Shown: positions 50,022-58,001 of the stretch, in pieces
How the letters are laid out: every line of letters begins with the position of its first letter
How positions within the stretch are numbered: position 1 is the first letter of the stretch
NCBI RefSeq assembly: GCF_018860545.1
Contig: NZ_JAHKPN010000052.1
Coordinates: forward strand, 231,778-295,777
Direction: 5' to 3'
From: Winogradskyella psychrotolerans
GTDB taxonomy: Bacteria; Bacteroidota; Bacteroidia; Flavobacteriales; Flavobacteriaceae
DNA length: 64,000 nucleotides
The notes under the pieces: model-generated
What the model was told of the DNA's origin: nothing
The model's database searches: none
Seen by the model: only the letters and a program-made list of their open reading frames with translations
Translations under genes and position numbers: made by a program

Positions 50022-51563
50022 ATGGAAGACAAAATAAAAATTCTTAACGACAAATTAGCTTTAGCTAAATTGGGAGGAGGACAACCCAGAATATACAAGC
50101 AACATGAAAATAAAAAATTAACAGCAAGAGAACGTGTTGCCTATTTACTCGATGAAGGGTCTTTTGAAGAAATTGGAGCTTTAGTTACCCATAGAACTAA
50201 AGATTTTGGTATGGCTGATCTGCAGTTTTATGGAGATGGTGTTGTAACTGGTTATGGTACTGTTAATGGAAAATTAATTTATGTTTTTGCTCAAGATTTT
50301 ACGGTTTTCGGTGGGTCATTATCTGAAACACATGCTGAAAAGATTTGTAAAATAATGGATATGGCCGTCAATGTTGGAGCACCACTGATAGGTCTTAACG
50401 ATTCTGGTGGAGCTCGAATTCAAGAAGGAGTCCGTTCATTAGGTGGTTATGCAGATATTTTTTATAGAAATGTACAAGCATCTGGAGTAATTCCTCAGAT
50501 TTCTGCTATTATGGGACCTTGTGCTGGTGGAGCTGTTTATTCGCCTGCGATGACAGATTTCACGTTAATGGTTCAAGATACAAGCTATATGTTTGTTACT
50601 GGCCCAAATGTTGTAAAAACAGTAACTAACGAAGAAGTCACAAGTGAAGAATTAGGAGGAGCGAGTGTGCATTCGTCTAAATCTGGTGTAGCTCATAAAA
50701 CAGCGACTAATGATGTGGAATGTTTAGAAGATATCAAACAACTGTTGAGCTATTTACCACAAAGCAATAAGGAAAAAGCAGACGATATCCCTTTTGAACT
50801 AAAAGATGAAGTTAGAGATGTGTTATCTTCAATTGTTCCAGAGAATCCAAATAAACCTTATGACATGCATGATGTTATAAAAGGCATTATTGATGAAGAC
50901 TCTTTTTATGAAATTCATAAAGATTATGCCGAAAATATTATCGTTGGTTTTGCCCGATTAGGTGGAAAAAGTGTAGGTATTGTCGCTAATCAGCCGATGT
51001 TTTTAGCAGGAGTTTTAGATGTAAATAGTTCTAAGAAAGGAGCGCGTTTTGTTCGTTTCTGCGATTGTTTTAATGTTCCATTATTAGTATTAGAAGATGT
51101 TCCAGGATTTTTACCAGGTACTGACCAAGAGTGGAATGGAATCATTGTAAATGGGGCAAAATTATTATATGCTTTTAGTGAAGCTACAGTACCAAGAATT
51201 ACAGTTATTACGAGAAAAGCATATGGTGGAGCTTACGATGTAATGAATTCTAAACACATTGGAGCAGATATGAATTTTGCTTGGCCTAATGCCGAAATCG
51301 CGGTTATGGGAGCTAAAGGTGCCGCAGAAATTATTTTTAAGCGTGAAATTGCTAAAGCAGACAATAAAGACGCTACACTCAAAGAAAAAGAGGCCGAATA
51401 CGCCAAATTATTTGCCAATCCTTATAGTGCTGCGGAACGTGGTTTTGTTGATGATGTTATTCTCCCGAAAAACACAAGACGCAAACTCATTAAAGCATTT
51501 AGTATGTTAGAAAATAAGGATGTAGCGAAACCGGATCGTAAGCACGGGAATATTCCTTTGTAA
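50022..51563 (+). CDS. Acyl-CoA carboxylase carboxyltransferase beta subunit (propionyl-type)
   Basis: A 513-residue carboxyltransferase with the two crotonase-like halves of the PccB family. Motifs: '[20 protein letters not shown]', '[24 protein letters not shown]', '[12 protein letters not shown]', '[17 protein letters not shown]' (oxyanion-hole glycines), '[17 protein letters not shown]', and '[19 protein letters not shown]'. The Asp in GGAYD is the residue associated with propionyl-CoA preference in actinobacterial homologues. It completes the three-gene biotin-dependent carboxylase cluster and probably makes methylmalonyl-CoA from propionyl-CoA produced by amino-acid or odd-chain breakdown. 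Confidence 0.94.
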   Translation: MEDKIKILNDKLALAKLGGGQPRIYKQHENKKLTARERVAYLLDEGSFEEIGALVTHRTKDFGMADLQFYGDGVVTGYGTVNGKLIYVFAQDFTVFGGSLSETHAEKICKIMDMAVNVGAPLIGLNDSGGARIQEGVRSLGGYADIFYRNVQASGVIPQISAIMGPCAGGAVYSPAMTDFTLMVQDTSYMFVTGPNVVKTVTNEEVTSEELGGASVHSSKSGVAHKTATNDVECLEDIKQLLSYLPQSNKEKADDIPFELKDEVRDVLSSIVPENPNKPYDMHDVIKGIIDEDSFYEIHKDYAENIIVGFARLGGKSVGIVANQPMFLAGVLDVNSSKKGARFVRFCDCFNVPLLVLEDVPGFLPGTDQEWNGIIVNGAKLLYAFSEATVPRITVITRKAYGGAYDVMNSKHIGADMNFAWPNAEIAVMGAKGAAEIIFKREIAKADNKDATLKEKEAEYAKLFANPYSAAERGFVDDVILPKNTRRKLIKAFSMLENKDVAKPDRKHGNIPL

Positions 51564-51578
51564 TTGAGTGTCTAAATT

Positions 51579-52025
51579 CTATTTATCCAACAATCGTCTG
51601 TGATAATTTATTTGTCCCAAATGATAGGCCAAGTGCGAGTTTAAATGAACTAAGAAATACTCAGTAGTCATAGGTTCTCCAAAAACATGGAGTTTATATT
51701 CACTTTGTAAATCATTTAGTGACAAACTTTTTATAGTCCGCTCTACACTAATTAATGTGTTTTCAAGTTGTTTGATTAATTCAGATTTGGGTACATCCTT
51801 TAATGAAAATTCTAATTCGCGCTGTCTTACATATCCAGAATCACCTAAAATAGCACCTATAAAATGATTCAGATTGGCAATAAGATGCAGACATAAATTT
51901 CCCGTAGAATTGGTAACTATACCATCTACCTTCCAAATATTAGGTTCATGCTTATATAGGTTAATTTCGTCAATCAATTTATTGATATCTCTTTTAAATA
52001 ACTTTAGCAATGTATCTGTAAGCAT
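51579..52025 (-). CDS. DinB/DUF1572-family protein
   Basis: A 148-residue helical protein of the DinB superfamily. The metal-site histidines are in 'GNLCLHLIANLNHFIGAILG' and 'LVHLNSHLAYHLGQINYHRRLL'. It ends 15 bases from the convergent carboxyltransferase gene, starts behind a clear -7 element, and is divergent from the MFS pump. It looks like a paralogue of 37832-38299. Function unknown; possibly a thiol-dependent transferase. Confidence 0.87.
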   Translation of the reverse strand: MLTDTLLKLFKRDINKLIDEINLYKHEPNIWKVDGIVTNSTGNLCLHLIANLNHFIGAILGDSGYVRQRELEFSLKDVPKSELIKQLENTLISVERTIKSLSLNDLQSEYKLHVFGEPMTTEYFLVHLNSHLAYHLGQINYHRRLLDK

Positions 52026-52061
52026 AGGGTGTAATTCTTAAATATTAGTAATACTTCAAAT

Positions 52062-52069
52062 CAAAAATA
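52062..52069 (-). promoter_or_regulatory. -7 element of DinB-family gene promoter
   Basis: The minus strand reads TATTTTTG (TAnnTTTG), 36 bases before the ATG at 52025. It is divergent from the MFS promoter 15 bases away. Confidence 0.55.
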
Positions 52070-52083
52070 GGTAATAAATCACT

Positions 52084-52091
52084 TACTTTTG
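52084..52091 (+). promoter_or_regulatory. -7 element of MFS transporter, possibly giving a leaderless mRNA
   Basis: TACTTTTG fits TAnnTTTG. It ends only 4 bases before the ATG at 52096, so transcription would start at or next to the start codon. Confidence 0.5.
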
Positions 52092-52095
52092 CCCA

Positions 52096-53298
52096 ATGCA
52101 AAATCAAAAAAGATCTCAGTTAGAATTTGTAGTGCTAATGGCAGCCTTGATGTCTATTGTAGCACTTTCAATTGATGCCGTTTTACCTGCTTTACCCAAA
52201 ATTGGAGATTATTTAAATAGCGTCAACGCAACCGAAAATCAAAAATTAATCACTACTATATTTCTAGGTTTAGGATTTGGACAACTTATTTTTGGACCAT
52301 TATCGGATAGTTTTGGACGCAAACCTATGGTGTTTTTTGGTTTTGGTGTATTCATTATTGCTTCAATTATTTGTATCACGACACGGAATTTTGAAATGAT
52401 GCTTTTTGGTCGTGTATTACAAGGTATTGGACTGTCTTCGCCCAGAACTATGAGTACAGCTATTGTCAGAGATTCATATAGTGGAGACCATATGGCGAAG
52501 ATTTTATCTATTGTCACCATGACCTTTATTTTAGTTCCGGTTATTGCGCCAATGTTGGGGCAGTTTTTAATGAGTCATTTTGGATGGCATTCTATTTTCA
52601 CGGTAACCTTAGCTTTTGGATCATTAGTAATGTTATGGTTTTGGAAACGACAACCAGAAACACTTCATGAGAAATACAAAAAAACGTTTCGGCTCGCAAA
52701 TTTTAAATCTGGAGCTAATACTTTTTTCAGAATAAAATCTGCTGTTATTTATACGTTACTTTCAGGACTTGTTACTGGCTCTTTTATGGTGTATTTAAGT
52801 ACATCGCAACAAATATTTCAAGTGCAATATGAATTAGGAGATTTATTCCCTTACATTTTTGCCAGTTTAGCTGTTACTATCGGACTATCAACGTTTTTAA
52901 ATAGCGCGATTGTGATTCGGTTTGGTATGTGGAATTTAGTCCATATAGCCTTAATTGTATTTGTCGTTAATTCACTAATTTTTGTCATTACGTTTTGGTC
53001 AGGTATCAATCCACCAATAGAAATTTTGATGGTGTTTCTAATGCTACAATTTGCAAGTGTAGCCTTCTTATTTGGAAATTATAGAGCTTTGGCCATGGAA
53101 CCCATGGGACATATTGCTGGTGTTGGAGCTGCGCTAAATGGTTTTATTTCTACCGTTATGGCGGTACCCATAGCAAACTTTATTGGTAGTTTTATTAAAA
53201 CGTCTGTTTTACCGCTTTTTATAGGCTTTTTTGTCACTGGAATTATTGCCTTAGTTTTATTTTATAGTATAAAAAAACCAGTGAGAGTGAAAGAATAA
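52096..53298 (+). CDS. Bcr/CflA-type multidrug efflux MFS transporter
   Basis: A 400-residue major-facilitator protein with 12 predicted helices. 'ALSIDAVLPALPKIGDYL' in helix 1, the motif A loop 'GQLIFGPLSDSFGRKPMVFFG', 'RVLQGIGLSSPRTMSTAIVRD' in helix 4 and 'PVIAPMLGQFLMSHFGWHSIF' in helix 5 are typical of Bcr/CflA proton-driven drug exporters. It would act in the inner membrane. The -7 element lies just before the ATG, suggesting a leaderless transcript. The stop codon lies within a long hairpin. Confidence 0.92.
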   Translation: MQNQKRSQLEFVVLMAALMSIVALSIDAVLPALPKIGDYLNSVNATENQKLITTIFLGLGFGQLIFGPLSDSFGRKPMVFFGFGVFIIASIICITTRNFEMMLFGRVLQGIGLSSPRTMSTAIVRDSYSGDHMAKILSIVTMTFILVPVIAPMLGQFLMSHFGWHSIFTVTLAFGSLVMLWFWKRQPETLHEKYKKTFRLANFKSGANTFFRIKSAVIYTLLSGLVTGSFMVYLSTSQQIFQVQYELGDLFPYIFASLAVTIGLSTFLNSAIVIRFGMWNLVHIALIVFVVNSLIFVITFWSGINPPIEILMVFLMLQFASVAFLFGNYRALAMEPMGHIAGVGAALNGFISTVMAVPIANFIGSFIKTSVLPLFIGFFVTGIIALVLFYSIKKPVRVKE

Positions 53299-53328
53299 TT
53301 ATTAAAATGATTGCTTTCACTCTACTGG
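53278..53328. terminator. Hairpin spanning the MFS stop codon
   Basis: CCAGT and AGAGTGAAAG (53278-53293, one G bulged) pair with CTTTCACTCTACTGG (53314-53328), a 15-bp stem enclosing the TAA. There is no T-run in the plus direction. It is a candidate terminator or mRNA 3'-end stabiliser between convergent genes. Confidence 0.4.
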
Positions 53329-53356
53329 CTACAGTAATTTCATAATGTTATCAAGC

Positions 53357-56254
53357 CTATTTCAATATGACTTTTTGTGTTTTATTTTGAGTATTATTAT
53401 TCAACTCTACAACATACACACCTGTACTTAATCCACTCACATCAATAGCTTGAGATCTACTAGAAGTAATTAAGTTTTTCGAAATAACGATACGCCCTTG
53501 TAAATCATAAATCGTAGCCTTTGTAGCGTCTGCTAACTGACCTGCAACAACAATTGTTTTATCGGCTGTATTTGTGTATATAGTTAATGCATCTAAAGTA
53601 TTTATAGTTGTAGATAACGTACTATTACTTAAACGTAGATAGAAACGACCAATACCATCTAAGTTTGCATTTGGCGTTAATACATAATCTCCAGAATTTA
53701 ACAAGGTTGTGGTGTTATTAACCGTATCCTCTAAATATACCTCTACAGTATTTGGCAATGTAGATTGTGAAATAGTAAACGAAATTTGCTCACCTTGATT
53801 AGCATTCACACCAAGTGGAATAGTAACATCACTTATATTTGAAGTATTTAAAGATTGAAGTGCAAAATTAACGTTCTCATTACTTTCTACTAACTGAGAA
53901 TAAAGTGCAAATGTAGGTGCTGCACCAAACACTTTAGCATCATAACCAGGATCTAACCCTAAGCTAGAACCCTCATTAAAGTAGAAACTTGTTCTGTAAG
54001 TATTAGAACCTACAAGATCTAATTTAAGATTATAACTTATAGATGGTGATCTTCCTACAATGTAATCATCAGAACCAATTAATGTTCTCATATCTGTAGT
54101 ACTAGACGATCCGTTATTAAAAACAACATTACCAGTAGCGTTTTTAGCGGCAACCAAAAATCCTTGACCAGGTGCAATATTTAATGTTTCAGTAGTCGCT
54201 GCATTTATAATAGTAAAATTTCCAGTTGTAGCTTCACTTCCTGTATATGTCCCGCTATTATAAGCATAAATGGCTTCAGCATCATCATCTAAAGCGGCCG
54301 TATTGGCAGTTAAAAACTCAGAAGCACTAAGATAGCTTGGGTAAGGATTCCCAACCAAATTCCATTGACTTCCACCAACAGGGCTACTAATAGGAGCACT
54401 AACATTACCTGTAACGACATTTCCTGTAAAAGTTAAGACTTGGTCGCTAGTTGTAGTTGCAGCTCTATACCCTTTTCCTGATTCTAAAGCTGTGGTAGCA
54501 GCTACTTCAAAAATTTCATAAGCGGTAGTACCTGAAGCGTTATTATAAGGACCAAAAGCATAATGCGTTCCGTTAGTTGCTAGTTTAGATGCGTTTGTCG
54601 GAGAACCTAAAGCGATAAAAGTATCAAAGCTAAGTCCACTTAATGGTGCCGCAATTAAATCATTTCCAGCACCTGAAGCTGTACCTAACATATTTACATG
54701 ACGTTCGTAATTTATCGTACCAGAAATAGTACCATTTAAAATTAAGCTTGAATAACTATCAGAAACAGATGTTAAATTCACTGCCTCAGTAACCGTTAAA
54801 GTAACTCCAGAATCAATAGTTAAGCTTCCTCCGGCTTCTACCATTACTGATTCCACAGTTGCATTTGCACTAAGAACTGCATCCGTACCTGATTTCACCA
54901 AAAATCGATAACAAGCATCTCCTGTATCTGGAGCGTCGCTAACAGCTAAACCTTTTAAGTAATCCGTACCATCCCAAACGATATCTGAAATGAAACTTAA
55001 TGTAAAATAATCACCGTCTGTAAAAGAAACACCTGTTACTGTTGCTGTAGTTCCTACGACTGTTAAATCATAAGCTGTTGCTGAACCAAAAGTATTATTA
55101 TCATCCACAACCAATTGCAGCCCTTCACAGCCATCTGCGGCTGCAGTAATAGTTGAAAGATCAAATTCTAATGTTACTGTCCCTAAATCTCCGGTTTTAC
55201 TAACACGCCACTTTGACGTTAACTCTTGAGAATTGTTGTTTGAATTAAATGCAAAATCATATGCTGGGTCTTTAGTATCTTCTCCCCAAAATAAAAAATC
55301 TCCATTTGATAAAGCAGAAGGTGTATGCATACTCAAAATTCCAGTTCCTCTAGAAGCTAAATGATTAGAACCATCTGATGCTTGACCAATACCTGCTACA
55401 TTATGGTCAAAATCTCCATTGACAGCATCATCTTGTGTATAAAAATCTTTAGAGCCGTCTAAAGCTGTACCATATTTTGCAGATAAATAATTTTCAACAA
55501 TTGTTGTTTCCGATAGATTAAGTGATTTTGTATATAAAATAACTTCTGCTATGTTTCCGTTGAAACTTGACGTTGACTGCCTACCAATACCGAAATCAAC
55601 AAAACTATTTAGAGTTCCATCATATGATATTGTTTGAGAAGCTTCTGCATTAATATATTGAGTTATAGACGTACCTTTAAAATCTTGTGTAAGAACATAA
55701 GGAGTATCAGCATATAATTTTATTCCAGCTCCGTTAGGGAAGCTTTTTTTTACCCCATCAGACTGTACACCTCTTCCCCACAAATAGCCATTAGTAGCCC
55801 ACATTCCGATAGTTTTTTGGTTCGCATCTGTTGAAAATGCAGTTCCAGATGGACCTGCTTGAATAATTCCTCTAGTGTTACTATCAAAAGATGGTGCCTG
55901 CAGCACAACGAATAAACTTACTTCATTGCTATGGCCAACACCAGTTGAAAAGATTCCATCGTTATTTCCATCAAAATTTAAAGCGGAATAGCCATTTATA
56001 GCGTCAGTTTTTAATTTAGGTTGTAAACCTCCATTACCTTGTGAGGCATTGTTACCTTCACCTGAAGCATCATTCCATTGTTGTATCGATGAGTTATTAG
56101 AAGCTGGAGTTACACCTGCATCTGTAAAAGTACTATTTTCGGCCTTTAGCCATATTTCGTTATCTGTTGTGACTCCTCCTGGTCCTGTCTGAGAGAAACC
56201 ATAAGTTGATAATAATAACGAAAGGACTGTGTAAATTTTTGCTTTTGTATTCAA
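53357..56254 (-). CDS. T9SS-secreted lectin-like surface protein (type A sorting domain)
   Basis: A 965-residue secreted protein. Signal peptide 1-22 (ending GFSQ) is followed by a LamG/concanavalin-like domain at about 30-250 ('EIWLKAENSTFTDAGVTPASNN', 'GYSALNFDGNNDGIF'), then Ig-like and repetitive Thr/Ser/Asn-rich regions. The last 80 residues are a type A C-terminal domain for the type IX secretion system ('ATIYDLQGRIVISKNL', 'GVYVVELNNNTQNKTQKVILK' in pieces). It should be exported to the surface. The start is TTG at 56254, with no ATG nearby that keeps the signal peptide. It is probably a surface adhesin or polysaccharide-binding protein. Confidence 0.88.
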   Translation of the reverse strand: MNTKAKIYTVLSLLLSTYGFSQTGPGGVTTDNEIWLKAENSTFTDAGVTPASNNSSIQQWNDASGEGNNASQGNGGLQPKLKTDAINGYSALNFDGNNDGIFSTGVGHSNEVSLFVVLQAPSFDSNTRGIIQAGPSGTAFSTDANQKTIGMWATNGYLWGRGVQSDGVKKSFPNGAGIKLYADTPYVLTQDFKGTSITQYINAEASQTISYDGTLNSFVDFGIGRQSTSSFNGNIAEVILYTKSLNLSETTIVENYLSAKYGTALDGSKDFYTQDDAVNGDFDHNVAGIGQASDGSNHLASRGTGILSMHTPSALSNGDFLFWGEDTKDPAYDFAFNSNNNSQELTSKWRVSKTGDLGTVTLEFDLSTITAAADGCEGLQLVVDDNNTFGSATAYDLTVVGTTATVTGVSFTDGDYFTLSFISDIVWDGTDYLKGLAVSDAPDTGDACYRFLVKSGTDAVLSANATVESVMVEAGGSLTIDSGVTLTVTEAVNLTSVSDSYSSLILNGTISGTINYERHVNMLGTASGAGNDLIAAPLSGLSFDTFIALGSPTNASKLATNGTHYAFGPYNNASGTTAYEIFEVAATTALESGKGYRAATTTSDQVLTFTGNVVTGNVSAPISSPVGGSQWNLVGNPYPSYLSASEFLTANTAALDDDAEAIYAYNSGTYTGSEATTGNFTIINAATTETLNIAPGQGFLVAAKNATGNVVFNNGSSSTTDMRTLIGSDDYIVGRSPSISYNLKLDLVGSNTYRTSFYFNEGSSLGLDPGYDAKVFGAAPTFALYSQLVESNENVNFALQSLNTSNISDVTIPLGVNANQGEQISFTISQSTLPNTVEVYLEDTVNNTTTLLNSGDYVLTPNANLDGIGRFYLRLSNSTLSTTINTLDALTIYTNTADKTIVVAGQLADATKATIYDLQGRIVISKNLITSSRSQAIDVSGLSTGVYVVELNNNTQNKTQKVILK

Positions 56255-56284
56255 AATCTTAAGGGGTATAAATTAATTTGTCGG

Positions 56285-56315
56285 TAAAAGTACATAAAAA
56301 CTCTACAAAAAGCAA
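56285..56315 (-). promoter_or_regulatory. Candidate promoter of the T9SS surface protein
   Basis: The minus strand has TTG at 56315-56313 and, 20 bases on, TACTTTTA at 56292-56285, one mismatch from TAnnTTTG. The TTG start codon is 30 bases further. Confidence 0.42.
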
Positions 56316-56466
56316 ATAATATCGTTTAAATGCATTTTTATGTGAGAAAGAAATAAAAGAAATGTACAATTATATTATCCCTCTTTTTCATAAAGAATAC
56401 TAGTATCACGCTAATTATTGGGGTAGTCCTATTCTATCCAATGAAGGCATTTATCTGCAGAAAGAT

Positions 56467-57087
56467 CTAAAAAATCTCTAATCCACCTTTACCTTCCCTA
56501 ATAATTTCTGGTGGATCTTCTGATAAATCGATAATAGTGGAGGCTTCATTGTCTCCATAACCACCATCGATTACTAAATCTACTAATTTATCCCATTTTT
56601 CAAGAATTAACTCTGGGTCTGTGGTATACTCTAATACATCGTCGTCATCTCTAATAGATGTTGAGACAATAGGGTTACCTAATGCCTCAACAATTGCTAA
56701 AGCGATAGTATTATCTGGAACCCTAATTCCTACTGTTTTACGCTTTTTGAAAGGATTGGGTAGGTTCTTTGACCCCGGAAGGATAAATGTATAGGGTCCT
56801 GGCAAGGCGCGTTTCAAAATTTTAAACGTAGTGGTATCGATTTGTTTTACGTAATCACTTAGGTTACTTAAATCTTTGCATACGAATGAGAAGTTAGATT
56901 TTTCCAACTTCACACCTTTTATTTGAGCAATACGCTCTAATGCTTTTATGTTAGTAATATCACAACCTAACCCATAGACGGTATCAGTTGGATAAATTAC
57001 CAATCCACCATTTTTCAAAACTTTAACTACTTTTTGAATCTCCCTTGGGTTAGGATTTTCCGGATATATCTTAATAAACTCAGCCAT
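56467..57087 (-). CDS. YrdC/Sua5-family threonylcarbamoyl-AMP synthase (YciO-like)
   Basis: A 206-residue cytosolic protein of the Sua5/YciO/YrdC family. 'VVKVLKNGGLVIYPTDTVYGLGCDITNIKALERIAQIKG' and 'LPGPYTFILPGSK' are diagnostic, as is 'VGIRVPDNTIALAIVEALGNPIVSTSIR'. The family makes threonylcarbamoyl-AMP for the t6A base of ANN-decoding tRNAs. The middle 'KSNFSFVCKDLSNLSDYV' is closer to the YciO branch, whose role is less certain, so TsaC function is probable but not proven. It is divergent from the hydrolase at 57138. Confidence 0.9.
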   Translation of the reverse strand: MAEFIKIYPENPNPREIQKVVKVLKNGGLVIYPTDTVYGLGCDITNIKALERIAQIKGVKLEKSNFSFVCKDLSNLSDYVKQIDTTTFKILKRALPGPYTFILPGSKNLPNPFKKRKTVGIRVPDNTIALAIVEALGNPIVSTSIRDDDDVLEYTTDPELILEKWDKLVDLVIDGGYGDNEASTIIDLSEDPPEIIREGKGGLEIF

Positions 57088-57137
57088 AATATGTAACTTA
57101 CAAATACGTTATACAAAGTAAGTATATTTTTTTCAAT

Positions 57138-58001
57138 ATGAAACGACTATTATCTATATACCTGTCATTGTTATTCATCTGTCTTATAGCATCATGTGAT
57201 TCTGAACGCTCTGAGGATACAGACTTAGAATCCTTAAATCCAATAACATCTCACGAAGAATTCAATATTTCTTATGGTAATCATAGCGATCAGGTCTTTG
57301 ATTTATATTTACCTGCTAACCGAACCATGGATACAAAAACGATTGTTTTGCTTCATGGAGGTGGCTGGACTTCTGGAGATAAAGCAGATATGAGTGATAT
57401 TAAGAATTTTATCAAAGATCAAATGCCTAGTTATGCGATTGTAAACATAAATTACAGGTTAGCAGATGAAAATAATCCACCTTATCCGATGCAAATTAAT
57501 GATATTACAAGCGTAATTAATTTTTTAGATTCCAACCAATCCTATTATACCATTTCTGAAAATTTAGGTTTTGTAGGTCTTAGTGCTGGTGCACATTTAG
57601 CTTTATTATGGAGTTATGCTTTTGATACAGCGCATAACGTTGACATGGTAGCTAGTATTGTTGGTCCCACAAATTTTACGGATCCTGCTTACTTAAATAA
57701 TACAAATCTAGTGCTTCAACAGATATTAGATAGTTATGGAATAAATACGTCTACCGATTCTCTAGAAGAGGTCAGTCCTTACCATAAGGCAACGTCTAGC
57801 GCTCCTCCTACTATTTTATTTTATGGAGGAGAAGATCCTTTAATTCCAATAACTCAAGGTACTGCAATGCGAGATAAACTTGAAGAATTAAATATTACGC
57901 ACCAATACACCTTATACCCAAATGAAGGTCACGGTTGGACGGGACTTAATTTATTAGATACGACGATACAATTAAAAGCGTTTATTGAAACGCATCTTTA
58001 A
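57138..58001 (+). CDS. Alpha/beta-hydrolase lipoprotein (esterase-like)
   Basis: A 287-residue lipoprotein, lipobox C20 (LIASC). The alpha/beta-hydrolase fold resembles hormone-sensitive-lipase/BD-FAE esterases: oxyanion 'LLHGGGWTSGDKAD', nucleophile Ser in 'GFVGLSAGAHLALL', acid in 'YGGEDPLIPI', and His in 'NEGHGWTG'. It probably hydrolyses esters at the periplasmic face. Its stop codon overlaps that of the convergent helicase gene through a shared TTAA. No operon partner is present. Confidence 0.88.
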   Translation: MKRLLSIYLSLLFICLIASCDSERSEDTDLESLNPITSHEEFNISYGNHSDQVFDLYLPANRTMDTKTIVLLHGGGWTSGDKADMSDIKNFIKDQMPSYAIVNINYRLADENNPPYPMQINDITSVINFLDSNQSYYTISENLGFVGLSAGAHLALLWSYAFDTAHNVDMVASIVGPTNFTDPAYLNNTNLVLQQILDSYGINTSTDSLEEVSPYHKATSSAPPTILFYGGEDPLIPITQGTAMRDKLEELNITHQYTLYPNEGHGWTGLNLLDTTIQLKAFIETHL

